DNA from: Bacillota bacterium
Lineage (GTDB): Bacteria; Bacillota_A; Clostridia; Lachnospirales; Lachnospiraceae
Assembly: GCA_023443625.1 (NCBI GenBank)
Contig: JAEZTQ010000100.1
Coordinates: forward strand, 4,856 to 68,855
Length of the DNA: 64,000 bases
Direction of reading: 5' to 3'
Shown here: positions 44,405 to 53,643 of the stretch, piece after piece
Position numbering within the stretch: the first letter of the stretch is position 1
Layout of the letters: every line of letters starts with the position of its first letter
Notes under the pieces: model-generated
What the model saw: only the letters and a program-made list of their open reading frames with translations
The model's database searches: none
What the model was told of the DNA's origin: nothing
Program-made: the position numbers and the translations under genes

Positions 44405-45362
44405 TATTACCAATCTGGAAGACTTCTATATAGGCAGTGCACAAAATGAAGAAGCAGGGACAGGCTGTACGGTGATTATCTGTGAGGAGGGGGCAACTGC
44501 GGGAGTTGATGTCCGTGGTGGCTCTCCCGGAACCAGGGAAACAGACTCCTTAAATCCCAGTAATCATCGCCAGAGTATTCATGCAGTTGCCCTTGCAGGA
44601 GGGAGTGCCTTTGGTCTGGATGCGGCAGGGGGTGTGATGAAATTTCTTGAGGAGAAGGGCATTGGCAGGGATGTGGGTATAACACGGGTACCCATAGTAT
44701 GTGGTGCAATATTATTTGATCTAAGATGCGGTGATTATAGGACCAGACCGGATATTCAGATGGGATACGAGGCTTGCCACAATGCTTATTTAGAAAGACC
44801 AAGAGAAGGTAACTATGGTGCAGGGACTGGAGCAACCATCGGAACAATAAAAGGTCCAAACTATGCAATGAAGGGCGGACTGGGCATGGCCTGCTATCAG
44901 GTAGGAGAACTTAAAGTCGGAGCGGTTATGGCAGTAAACTGCGTGGGAGATGTATTTGATCATGAAGGAAATAGGCTCATTGCCGGAGTTCTAAAGGAGG
45001 ATAAGAAATCCCTTGCAGGCAGCGAGGCGGTTATGCTAGATAATTATGAGGATCATACCGACTTCTATAGCAGTAACACCATAATTGGAACCGTAATTAC
45101 CAATGGAAGACTCACCAAGGACCAGGCCAGTAAGCTGGCATCCATTTCCCATAATGGGATTGCAAGGGCAGTAAGACCGGCTCATACAATTTATGATGGT
45201 GATACTATTTTTACAATGGCATCAGGAAAAGTTTCAGCTAATCTAGATTCTGTAGCCATATTGTCTGTACGTGCAGTTGAGCAGGCAATTCTTAGTGCGG
45301 TTAAAAATGCAGAGACAGCTTACGGCTATAAATCTTTCAAGGACTTGCATCCAGACTTTTGA
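44391..45362 (+). CDS. P1-family (DmpA-like) aminopeptidase / D-esterase
   Basis: 323 aa. The family features are GVDVRGGSPGTRETDSL, HAVALAGGSAFGLDAAGGVM, GAGTGATIGT and VGAVMAVNCVGDV. These enzymes belong to the Ntn-hydrolase-like P1 family and mature by self-cleavage before a Ser/Thr. The likely cleavage position (before a Ser/Thr after the central region) cannot be fixed by eye. The start codon lies within coaC, so the two are translationally coupled; why a peptidase should follow coenzyme A genes is unclear. Confidence 0.85.
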   Translation: MKKIDITNLEDFYIGSAQNEEAGTGCTVIICEEGATAGVDVRGGSPGTRETDSLNPSNHRQSIHAVALAGGSAFGLDAAGGVMKFLEEKGIGRDVGITRVPIVCGAILFDLRCGDYRTRPDIQMGYEACHNAYLERPREGNYGAGTGATIGTIKGPNYAMKGGLGMACYQVGELKVGAVMAVNCVGDVFDHEGNRLIAGVLKEDKKSLAGSEAVMLDNYEDHTDFYSSNTIIGTVITNGRLTKDQASKLASISHNGIARAVRPAHTIYDGDTIFTMASGKVSANLDSVAILSVRAVEQAILSAVKNAETAYGYKSFKDLHPDF

Positions 45363-45486
45363 AGTTAAAAACCTGTTAGCTAAACATAGTTAAGATATAA
45401 TCCTTCCATTGATTTCAAAGGTCAGATTCTTTATAATTAAAATAGTGGAAGATTCACATAACCTGGTTTTAGATTGGAGTGGACTT

Positions 45487-46326
45487 ATGGTAAAAAAAAT
45501 ACTGGTCTTTGTAATATTCTCTTGTATAATCTTTCTAGGGGTGCAGGTGGAGGTTAGTGCAAAAACATATACGAATAAGGAAGAAGTCTATAATACAATA
45601 AAAGATAATCTACTGGATCGTAATGAGAAATTTATCATTAAAATGAGTAAAAAAACTATGAAAGCTATTGGAACCAATACGAATCTCTTTGATGAAGTGA
45701 CTTTGATGGATGGTGAAAGTACTTCTAAGGACTTTGATTATTTGAGGCTTTCTGTTAGTAGTTGGAGTGCAAGTTGGAAATGGAGCACTGGGGGTGACAC
45801 GGCAACATTGACCTTTAGCGCAGAGTATGATACAACACTGGAACAGGAGAAGAAAGTAGATGCGAAGATAATAAGCATTCTTAAGTCCTTAAACCTAAAG
45901 AAAGCTACAGATTATGAGAAAGTAAAAGCAATTCACGATTATCTGATTAATAGAATAAGTTATGATCAATCCTTAAAGAAGCATTCGGCCTATAATGCAT
46001 TAATTGATAAATCCGCTGTCTGCGAGGGATATGCCACAGCAGCTTACAGATTATTCGTTGATGCAGGATTGGAAGCAAGAATTATCTCTGGGACAGCAGG
46101 TGGTGGATCACATGCTTGGAACATAGTCAAAGTAGATGGCAAATGGTATAACATTGACTTAACCTGGGATGATCCTATCACAAGTACGGGAAAGCAAGTA
46201 CTTAGATATGATTATTTTCTTAAGAACAATAAAGATTTTAGTGAACATGTCAGAGATGCAAAATATAAATCGAAAGCTTTTCAGAAGGCCTACCCTATGT
46301 CAAAAACTAGTTATGTAATGGATTAA
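45487..46326 (+). CDS. Secreted transglutaminase-like cysteine protein
   Basis: 279 aa from ATG 45487, chosen because GGAG lies about 8 bases upstream and a signal peptide begins there (MVKKILVFVIFSCIIFLGV...VSA). The C-terminal half is a transglutaminase-like fold with Cys179 in SAVCEGYA, His209 in GGSHAWN and Asp224 in YNIDLTWDDP. Bacterial members are usually proteases or peptidoglycan-related enzymes. No anchor or binding domain is present. Confidence 0.85.
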   Translation: MVKKILVFVIFSCIIFLGVQVEVSAKTYTNKEEVYNTIKDNLLDRNEKFIIKMSKKTMKAIGTNTNLFDEVTLMDGESTSKDFDYLRLSVSSWSASWKWSTGGDTATLTFSAEYDTTLEQEKKVDAKIISILKSLNLKKATDYEKVKAIHDYLINRISYDQSLKKHSAYNALIDKSAVCEGYATAAYRLFVDAGLEARIISGTAGGGSHAWNIVKVDGKWYNIDLTWDDPITSTGKQVLRYDYFLKNNKDFSEHVRDAKYKSKAFQKAYPMSKTSYVMD

Positions 46327-46430
46327 CTGCCATAATCCCAATGATATCAGATAAAGTGATGTTCATGATTTATAGTTCTATATGTGGTTTTAGGGTGCAC
46401 TTAATAAGCCTGATCAAGAGAAATAGCCAG

Positions 46431-46471
46431 AAAGAGCAACGACTAATAATACATTGGTTTTTGCTCTTTTT
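46431..46471 (+). terminator. Terminator after the transglutaminase-like gene
   Basis: AAAGAGCAA (46431-46439) / TTGCTCTTT (46461-46469), followed by further T. The loop is long (21 bases). The remaining ~190 bases to the next gene show no feature I can name. Confidence 0.75.
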
Positions 46472-46663
46472 TTGTACACTTACATATATCAAATGATGCT
46501 TACTTTAAACTTATATTAATACTACTTTTTTCCTACCTTCATAATCAAAACAATCTCAAGAAAAACTTAATTTTACCCTGTTTTTTTAGTGGATAGAATC
46601 CTTTATAATTTTTGTGTATTAACAATTCTAGTACGAATGCATTTAATGAAAGGTAGGTGTATG

Positions 46664-48817
46664 ATGAAGGAGAAACCGAAAGTGTTAATTTGTAGGCATT
46701 TACATAAGGAAGCCTTGGATTATCTTAAACTATATGCAGATGTTGAGTGTACAACAGAGGATAGAGAAATTCTATTGAAGGTGATTGGTTCCTTTGATGG
46801 TATTATTACAGACAGGGCCGATTATGATAAGGCAGTTATGTGGGAAGCAAGAAGGTTAAAAGTGATTGCCTGTAAGTCGTATTCAATAGATTTGCTTCAA
46901 GAAGCTAATAAAAAGGAAATTCATATATTGAATTCAGACGAAATGAAATATTCCTTTGCTGAATTTGACATATTACAGGCAGAGGATACAATCCGTTTGT
47001 TAAATGGTAATAATCCCAAGCATTTCACTCAAGTAAAAGAAATAGAGAGTGACAATGTTGGTCAATCTGCATGTGTTCAGGATATACATAATATTATAGA
47101 AGATGAGAATTTACTTAGTAGGTGTTGTTCAATCGGAGGGGTTGGTTCGGAAGCAAAACTAATCTTAAAAGGTGATGCTATCGTGGGAAAGGTGACTTTT
47201 AACTCAGATGTGGATAAGCCTTCTGTTATATTAAATTGCAAAGGTCTTAATTTGGATAGATACCTTGGAATCTCACTAGATATTGTCAATACTGGAAAGC
47301 AGAAGATTACTATATATGGATATCTGAACAAGAATTTATGGTGCGCTGGTTTTGAGGAAATTGAAGCAGGACAGTCAGGGGAATTGATTATTGATTTTAA
47401 AAGGCACCAAGAAAAAAGTTTTACGAGTAGCTGTTTTAAAGGTATGAATGGACTACCCGATGGAAGGATGTGGTTGTGGGATCCCATTGATACCACTAAG
47501 ATACAATCATTATGCTTATACTTACTTTTACCAGAAGAGAAATCCTCCATAGATATTATTAGCATTAAGCCGTTTAAACCAATCAAGATTGATATGGACA
47601 AGATAGAAGTAGAGAGTTTTTATCCATTTATTGACGAGTATGGACAATATATTCATAAGGATTGGCCGGGCAAAACGAATAATAAAAAAGACTTAATATG
47701 CCAACGAGAATTAGAAGAAAAAGATCTTCAAAAGTATACTGAACCCAAGGACTGGAATAAGTTTGGCGGTTGGTCTGCAGGTCCAAGGTTTAAATCAACG
47801 GGACATTTTCGAACGGAAAAATATAATGGAAAGTGGTGGCTGGTTGACCCGGATGGGTGCTTATTCTGGTCCCATGGAATGGATTGTGTTCGTATACAGC
47901 AGAGTACTGAAACTGAAGGCAGGCAGTATTATTTTAAGAATGTACTACCAGAAGGAGACTATAGAAGTCAAAATCTTATGAAGAAGTATGGCTCAGATTG
48001 GGAGGAATATAGCAAGAAACTGGCACATAGACGTTTGCGAAGCTGGGGGATGAATACTATGGCCTGCTGGTGTCAGGAAGATATTTATCAGATGCAAAAG
48101 ACCCCATATATTGCATGGATTGAAACCAGATCGTGGCTTAAGCGGGAATTTCCTCAAGTGGATAGTAAAGAGTGGCTGGAACGCTTCATTCGTAATATGA
48201 ATGAGGTGCTTGAGAAGACTTCGGATGATCCTTGGTGTATTGGTTATTATGTTGATAATGAGATTCATGGCTCCATGGATACGTTAAAATGGGAAAAATA
48301 TTTTAGTATCGTGAGTGAAAAACTTAAAACGGCTGCTCCTCACAAGCTTTATTTGGGCAGCAGATTTGATTATCATTGGTATCCTGATATGGCTGCTGAG
48401 TTTGATGATATTGTAAAACTAGCCGGTATTTATTGTGATGTTATCAGTTTTAACCTTTACCGTTACACCATGAAGGATTTTCTTTTACCTAGAGGTATGG
48501 ATAAGCCAGTGATTATTGGAGAGTACCATTTTGGAGCCTTGGATCGGGGGTTGCCTCATACCGGACTAAGAAGTACGAAAGACCAGAAACAAAGAGCAAA
48601 GGCATATCATAACTATGTTTCAAGTTGTCTTGATCACAAACAAATCGTTGGAAGTGGATGGTTTCAATATTGCGATCAGCCTTATACAGGAAGAAATGAT
48701 GGAGAAAATTATCAGATTGGATTTGTTGATATATGTGATAAGCCCTATGAGGAGACAATTGCAGCTTGTAGGGATATTGGGCGGAATATATACGCAAGGC
48801 GCATTGGTATCATCTAG
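46664..48817 (+). CDS. GH50-like glycosidase with a dehydrogenase-like N-terminus
   Basis: 717 aa from ATG 46664 (46661 also possible; AAAGGTAGG upstream). Residues 1-~95 (KVLICRHLHKEALDYLKLYADVE...GIITDRADY...LKVIACKS) read like the first domain of D-2-hydroxyacid dehydrogenases, without the NAD-binding fold. Next comes a beta-rich segment (~140-300). The C-terminal ~380 residues form a TIM barrel of the beta-agarase/GH50 kind: GHFRTEKYNGKWWLVDPDG, likely acid/base Glu in YYVDNEIHG and nucleophile Glu in GEYHFGALDRG. No signal peptide is present, so it would act on imported oligosaccharide. The family assignment is moderately sure, the fusion striking. Confidence 0.65.
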   Translation: MKEKPKVLICRHLHKEALDYLKLYADVECTTEDREILLKVIGSFDGIITDRADYDKAVMWEARRLKVIACKSYSIDLLQEANKKEIHILNSDEMKYSFAEFDILQAEDTIRLLNGNNPKHFTQVKEIESDNVGQSACVQDIHNIIEDENLLSRCCSIGGVGSEAKLILKGDAIVGKVTFNSDVDKPSVILNCKGLNLDRYLGISLDIVNTGKQKITIYGYLNKNLWCAGFEEIEAGQSGELIIDFKRHQEKSFTSSCFKGMNGLPDGRMWLWDPIDTTKIQSLCLYLLLPEEKSSIDIISIKPFKPIKIDMDKIEVESFYPFIDEYGQYIHKDWPGKTNNKKDLICQRELEEKDLQKYTEPKDWNKFGGWSAGPRFKSTGHFRTEKYNGKWWLVDPDGCLFWSHGMDCVRIQQSTETEGRQYYFKNVLPEGDYRSQNLMKKYGSDWEEYSKKLAHRRLRSWGMNTMACWCQEDIYQMQKTPYIAWIETRSWLKREFPQVDSKEWLERFIRNMNEVLEKTSDDPWCIGYYVDNEIHGSMDTLKWEKYFSIVSEKLKTAAPHKLYLGSRFDYHWYPDMAAEFDDIVKLAGIYCDVISFNLYRYTMKDFLLPRGMDKPVIIGEYHFGALDRGLPHTGLRSTKDQKQRAKAYHNYVSSCLDHKQIVGSGWFQYCDQPYTGRNDGENYQIGFVDICDKPYEETIAACRDIGRNIYARRIGII

Positions 48818-49039
48818 AAACACCTTTGTATAATCTAAAAGACATATTTACATGGAAGGGGTTAGGTGTTTATTCCTCAGTTGATGGTGAAAACTGGGAG
48901 AGGAAAAGTGATATTTTAAATAAGCCAGGACTAAGAAAAGATGATGGCTCTATTGGAATTTACCAATGGCGAGATTATATGTGATCGTGATAAGAAGTTT
49001 GATTTTCGACTTCTAACAGATGAAATAGAGGGAGCATAG
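48811..49039 (+). pseudogene. Decayed C-terminal fragment of a second glycosidase
   Basis: In the frame of GAA 48817 it reads ETPLYNLKDIFTWKGLGVYS, then VDGENWERKSDILNKPGL and KDDGSIG, typical of the later part of GH43-like five-blade propeller enzymes. After GSIG the frame breaks; in another frame EFTNGEIICDRDKKFDFRLL runs to the TAG at 49037. About 40 residues seem to be deleted at the break. There is no start codon or ribosome site. Confidence 0.6.
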
Positions 49040-49061
49040 AGATAGGAGGCTAAGTGATACG

Positions 49062-49976
49062 ATGGATGTTTTAGGTGGTTATTTATTTGTACATTTCACC
49101 GGTGAGCATGAGAATGGAGAGCAGGTGTATTTCTCCATTAGCAAGGATGGTAGACACTGGAAGGATTTAAACTTTGGTAAACCTGTTTTAAAGTCTGGTG
49201 TTGGTGAGAAAGGAGTAAGAGATCCCTTCATAATACGCTCAATTGATGGATGTAAATATTATATTATTGCTACTGATTTAAGGATCGAGGCAGGAAAAGG
49301 CTGGGAGACAGCTCAGTTTAAAGGGAGTAAATCCATCATCGTCTGGGAATCAGATGATTTAATCAACTGGTCCAAGGAAGAGCTGGTTGAAGTGGGGATA
49401 CCTGGGGCTGGCTGTGTATGGGCACCGGAGGCAATATATAATGATAAAACAGGGGATTATCTGGTTTTCTGGGCGTCTATGGTAAAGGAAGCAGGTGATA
49501 GAGAGGCTAAACATAGGATCTATTGCTCTTCAACGAAGGATTTTCGTACCTTTTCAAAAGGAATCAAATACATTGAAAGGGAGAACCACATCATAGACAC
49601 AACAATAATCAGAGATAGGAACTATTATTATCGAATCTCTAAGGATGAAACAACCAAGAATATCAAAATGGATCAATGTGAGGATTTGCTTGAAGGTCCA
49701 TTTATACAGGTACCAGCTCCACAACTCGAGAAATTGACTGGAGTTGAAGGACCGGCAGCTTTTCAAATAAATGGCACAGATGAGTGGTGTCTAATGGTAG
49801 ACCAATATGCTACGAATGGTGGTTATTTGCCATTAATCTCGGAGGATATAGGAAAAGGGGAATTTAGAGTATTGCAGCCCGGCAGCTACCATCTGGGCGA
49901 TACGAAGAAAAGGCATGGTTCAGTTCTGAATCTGAAGGGTGACGAGCTTAGTCGCTTAATGGATAGATATTTATAA
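49062..49976 (+). CDS. GH43-family glycoside hydrolase
   Basis: 304 aa without a signal peptide. The five-blade propeller motifs are seen: HWKDLNFGKPVL, GVRDPFIIRS (catalytic region Asp), VWAPEAIYND and EGPAAFQINGTDEWCLM. Members remove arabinose, xylose or galactose side units; the specificity cannot be read. GGAGG lies about 13 bases before the ATG, longer than usual. It follows the GH50-like gene and the decayed fragment, suggesting a former three-enzyme set for one polysaccharide. Confidence 0.82.
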   Translation: MDVLGGYLFVHFTGEHENGEQVYFSISKDGRHWKDLNFGKPVLKSGVGEKGVRDPFIIRSIDGCKYYIIATDLRIEAGKGWETAQFKGSKSIIVWESDDLINWSKEELVEVGIPGAGCVWAPEAIYNDKTGDYLVFWASMVKEAGDREAKHRIYCSSTKDFRTFSKGIKYIERENHIIDTTIIRDRNYYYRISKDETTKNIKMDQCEDLLEGPFIQVPAPQLEKLTGVEGPAAFQINGTDEWCLMVDQYATNGGYLPLISEDIGKGEFRVLQPGSYHLGDTKKRHGSVLNLKGDELSRLMDRYL

Positions 49977-50011
49977 AATGATTATGTGGTGATATGCATA
50001 GAAACCCTAAA

Positions 50012-50038
50012 AAAACTGTAGGCGGAGCCTACAGTTTT
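50012..50038. terminator. Shared terminator for the GH43 and yesM-like genes
   Basis: AAAACTGTAGGC (50012-50023) / GCCTACAGTTTT (50027-50038), a perfect 12-bp stem with A/T tracts on both sides. The minus-strand stop codon TAG is part of the stem. Confidence 0.85.
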
Positions 50039-51837
50039 CCATTATGGGTTAATGGAAGTCTAATCTTGACCTCAGTACCAACATAAAAGGTACTATCAAT
50101 ACTTAGTCCATATTCTGGCCCATAGAAATACTTCAATCTACTGTTTATATTAGATAATCCATAACCATGAACCACATTAGAATCCGGTTGTTGATTGTTT
50201 AACAGGGATAAAAGCGTCTCCTCATCCATTCCCTGCCCGTCATCCTTAATAATAATATAAAAATATTCCTCATCAGTATAAGCGGTAATACGGATTGTCC
50301 CTGGTTCTTCCTTTTGACAGATACCGTGTAGAATCGCATTTTCAACAATGGGTTGAAGCGTGATTTTTGGAATTTTGTAATGTGAATATTCGTCTAGGAG
50401 TGAGATTTCTAAAGTGATTATGTTGTCAAAGCGTACATTTTGTATGTTTACATATGCTTTAACCAGTTCAATCTCATTTTCCAAAGTAACGATAGATTTT
50501 CCTTTACTTAGGCTCAACTTATAAAACCTGGACAAATCAATTACCAGATTGCTGATATCAGGAACATTATAACGAACTCCCATCCAATAAAGCTGATCTA
50601 GAGTATTATAAAGAAAATGCGGATTAATCTGTGCTTGAAGTGCTATGAGCTCTGCATTTTTTACGGACTGTCCAAGCTCATACTTCTCATCTAACAACAT
50701 TGAAATTTTTGTTAACATATAATTAAAGTTTTGTGTTAGAATACCGATTTCATCCCGACTACTAGGTGTTATCTCCTTGTGAAAGGTTGAAGTATCTAGA
50801 TTATGCATCTCAGACGCCAGTTTTGAAAGACGTCTTGTCAAAGAAATAGTAGCAATATAAGTCATAACAAAAGCTAGCGGAATTGTAAGAATAAATAGTG
50901 CCAGGGTCTGCTGATTTGTATGTGAAATGGACCTCAAGACATCTGTTTCGGGAATAATCAAAATCAAATGCCATTTCGTTAAAGCTATTTCATCTACGCC
51001 CAGAAGTAACTTTTGATTGTCAATGGTGACCTCAAAATCCCAATAAGGATATTTGTCAATTTTCAAATTCTCTACATACTTTTGAACAGATTTCAATAAG
51101 GTTGGATCAACAGCCTTCTGTGAAATGTCAGAGTTACACAGGATGTAATTTGAGTTAGTTAGTAGAGCAACTGAGGATTCCGTAATATTAGATTCATTTA
51201 ATACATCAGTGAAAACACTGGATTCGAAATCAATACGTATAACACCAATATTTTTTTTGTGGTTAATATTATCAACGATGTTTTTAAGCACCACTATATC
51301 AGCCTGTGAGGTCTCATCAGAAAACTCCTCGCCCTTATACCACTGGGTTGCAGGCTTAAGAAAATCATAGTCTTTAAAAGATATAATGCGCTGAAAGGTG
51401 TCCATGGTGTAAATTACATCAGTCTCAAAGGCAGATGCTGGCCCCTCTTTCATATAGATCTTGATATCCTTGATATCGGGATTTGTTTGTGAAGCATAAA
51501 TACCTTCATAGATATTATCTTTATCCGGCAACCACTGTCCAATATTATCTTGATACACCGACGAATCTATTTTTAAAATATTTTGCAGTTCGCCATTGGA
51601 GGCAAGGATATTAACAATTTCCCTCGATGAAGCAGCCTTAAAATCCAGAAAGGATTTCGTCTGATTTAATGACTTTTCAGCAGAAAAAGCAACTTCCCTC
51701 CTGGTTTGTCTTGCTGTTATTAAGGTATTTGATTGAAGCAGAATAATAAAGGTAATACACAAAATAGCAATATAGAAGATAAAAATCTTTATTTTAATAC
51801 TTAAATTATTATAAATAGATCGGAGCGTTTTGAACAT
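50029..51837 (-). CDS. YesM-type sensor histidine kinase
   Basis: 602 aa. Membrane segments lie at about 18-38 and 311-333, enclosing an extracellular Cache-like sensor, followed by HAMP (LTRRLSKLASEMHNLD). The His_kinase domain has phospho-accepting His407 in QINPHFLYNTLDQ, and the ATPase domain has VENAILHGI and DDGQGMD. It is co-transcribed with its response regulator, whose gene ends 2 bases upstream. In this family the signal is usually a sugar seen with a binding protein; the divergent ABC operon starting at 53644 is the obvious target. Confidence 0.92.
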   Translation of the reverse strand: MFKTLRSIYNNLSIKIKIFIFYIAILCITFIILLQSNTLITARQTRREVAFSAEKSLNQTKSFLDFKAASSREIVNILASNGELQNILKIDSSVYQDNIGQWLPDKDNIYEGIYASQTNPDIKDIKIYMKEGPASAFETDVIYTMDTFQRIISFKDYDFLKPATQWYKGEEFSDETSQADIVVLKNIVDNINHKKNIGVIRIDFESSVFTDVLNESNITESSVALLTNSNYILCNSDISQKAVDPTLLKSVQKYVENLKIDKYPYWDFEVTIDNQKLLLGVDEIALTKWHLILIIPETDVLRSISHTNQQTLALFILTIPLAFVMTYIATISLTRRLSKLASEMHNLDTSTFHKEITPSSRDEIGILTQNFNYMLTKISMLLDEKYELGQSVKNAELIALQAQINPHFLYNTLDQLYWMGVRYNVPDISNLVIDLSRFYKLSLSKGKSIVTLENEIELVKAYVNIQNVRFDNIITLEISLLDEYSHYKIPKITLQPIVENAILHGICQKEEPGTIRITAYTDEEYFYIIIKDDGQGMDEETLLSLLNNQQPDSNVVHGYGLSNINSRLKYFYGPEYGLSIDSTFYVGTEVKIRLPLTHNGKL

Positions 51838-51839
51838 AA

Positions 51840-53399
51840 TTACTTTCCTTTCCGATACTCAAGTGGAGTTATGCCTACTTGCTTCTTAAATAATGCAGAA
51901 AAATAATTAGTATCACAAAAGCCGACTTTTAATGCAATATCATAGATCTTTTCATTAGTATAGGTGAGTAAATATTTGGAACGATCTATACGAACATTGG
52001 TTATATATTGATTTATTGTATAATTGGTTTCTTTCTTAAAATAACTGCAAAGATAAGCCTGACTTAATCGAAAGGCCTCAGCTATGGTATTAACGGATAG
52101 TTGTGAATTACTGATGTTTTTCCTAATATATTGTACTATCTCTTTGATGCGGTTATCGCTACTTCCAATTTCCACTTGGGCGTCATAATAGGCTGCAATG
52201 TTATAAGTTAGAAATGATTGTATATCCTGCAATAGATAAGCATTATCAATAACTCGAATAATCTGTTCATTTTTAACAAAATCGGTAATTGGGTTATTTG
52301 TCTTCCTTGCTTCTTGATCTAGCAATGTAAAAAGAGTTGTGTAAATGCTTTTGACTTTTGAGATATCAGGTTTGTGTAAAAGCATCTCATTGTGAATCTT
52401 GTCAATGATTTGTAAGACAAAGCTCCTTTCCGGATTTTTAAGAGCTTCCATGAACTTCTCCTCCAAAATTGAAGGAAATTCATAGGATGAAAGATAAGCA
52501 AGACTATATTCAATAATCTGTTTTGTACCATAGTAAAATTGATACGCTGAAGCAGATTTAGCATCTGAGTAGGCTTGCCTAAATTCATATATTGAGTTTT
52601 TTAATTGGCTTAATCCAATACTATAGGTATAAGGAAAATCAAATTGTTTAGTTAAGGAATTAAGTAAATTGGTAACTTGTGATCCAGAGGGATTTCCTTC
52701 AAAAAGGATAATTAGATCATTGTCGGTATTAAAGCCGGCTAAGGTAGATGAGATCCATTCCTCGGTATTCACCAGTTGTAAGAGCTTATTCTTAATATCA
52801 TAAAGGAGTGTTTCTTCAACGTCAGTTGGCCAATTAAACTTAATATATGCAAGAATGAAGGAACGTGAAGGTAGATATGTATATATATTTTGAGATGATT
52901 TAACTAGTTTGGTCAACTCATTCGAATCCGTCGAAATTAACAAATTAATTATATTCTGTCTGATAACATGACGATTTTCAAGGTGGGATTGTTCTAATTT
53001 GCTTAAATAATCGTTACTTTCCCGAATCCTTTTTTTTTTGAAAACGGCATCAGTCAATATACTTTGAAGAGACTTTATATCGATAGGTTTCTCAATATAT
53101 TGAAAAGCTTCTAGTTGAATTGCTGACTTTAGATATTCTTTATCTGCATATCCACTTAGGAATAGAATAACACAATCTGGATACAATTCTTTTACTTTGG
53201 TGGCGAATTCAATGCCATTCATTTTAGGCATTCTGATATCTGATAAAAGGACATCTGGAGGATTAATTTGCATCTTTTCCAAAGCTTCAATTCCGCTTTT
53301 TGTTGTAATTACCTGAGTAACACCAAAATCCCCCCAAGGAATATATGCTTTTATACTATCGCGGATATTCTTTTCATCGTCTACCAGATACAAAACCAT
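51840..53399 (-). CDS. YesN-type response regulator with AraC DNA-binding domain
   Basis: 519 aa. The receiver domain has Asp7/Asp8, phospho-accepting Asp54 in LLSDIRMPKMNG and Lys in YIEKPIDI. A long middle region (about 150-400) has no clear domain. The C-terminal AraC/XylS domain with two helix-turn-helix motifs (LSVNTIAEAFRLSQAYLCSYFKK; KIYDIALKVGFCDTNYFSALF) binds DNA. It is paired with the YesM-like kinase and divergent from the ABC operon it probably activates. Confidence 0.93.
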   Translation of the reverse strand: MVLYLVDDEKNIRDSIKAYIPWGDFGVTQVITTKSGIEALEKMQINPPDVLLSDIRMPKMNGIEFATKVKELYPDCVILFLSGYADKEYLKSAIQLEAFQYIEKPIDIKSLQSILTDAVFKKKRIRESNDYLSKLEQSHLENRHVIRQNIINLLISTDSNELTKLVKSSQNIYTYLPSRSFILAYIKFNWPTDVEETLLYDIKNKLLQLVNTEEWISSTLAGFNTDNDLIILFEGNPSGSQVTNLLNSLTKQFDFPYTYSIGLSQLKNSIYEFRQAYSDAKSASAYQFYYGTKQIIEYSLAYLSSYEFPSILEEKFMEALKNPERSFVLQIIDKIHNEMLLHKPDISKVKSIYTTLFTLLDQEARKTNNPITDFVKNEQIIRVIDNAYLLQDIQSFLTYNIAAYYDAQVEIGSSDNRIKEIVQYIRKNISNSQLSVNTIAEAFRLSQAYLCSYFKKETNYTINQYITNVRIDRSKYLLTYTNEKIYDIALKVGFCDTNYFSALFKKQVGITPLEYRKGK

Positions 53400-53542
53400 A
53401 ATATTAGTCTCCCTTTGCTAAAATGATTAAGTATAAAATAATGGAACTACTCAATTCAATTATATTACATTCGATTTTATAAATCAAATAAAAAGTAACA
53501 TTTGGTATTTTAATGGGGAAACATGTTATGGATAGTTTTTAC

Positions 53543-53571
53543 TTGAAATGGGTAATAAAAGAAACTATAAT
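53543..53571 (+). promoter_or_regulatory. Promoter of the lpl-type ABC operon
   Basis: TTGAAA (53543-53548), 17-bp spacer, TATAAT (53566-53571), about 70 bases before GTG 53644. The AraC-type regulator may bind the region just upstream (53400-53540); no clear direct repeat was identified. Confidence 0.6.
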
Positions 53572-53643
53572 AAGTGTAATAAGATATTTCTACAGTTTTC
53601 ATGTTGTTTTATATAATGAAGAGATTAGAGGGGGTACGATATC

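Noticed and set aside
44476..44868. Long antisense ORF within the peptidase gene
   Set aside because: It has His/Pro/Leu-rich composition typical of a shadow frame, with no ribosome site or similarity.
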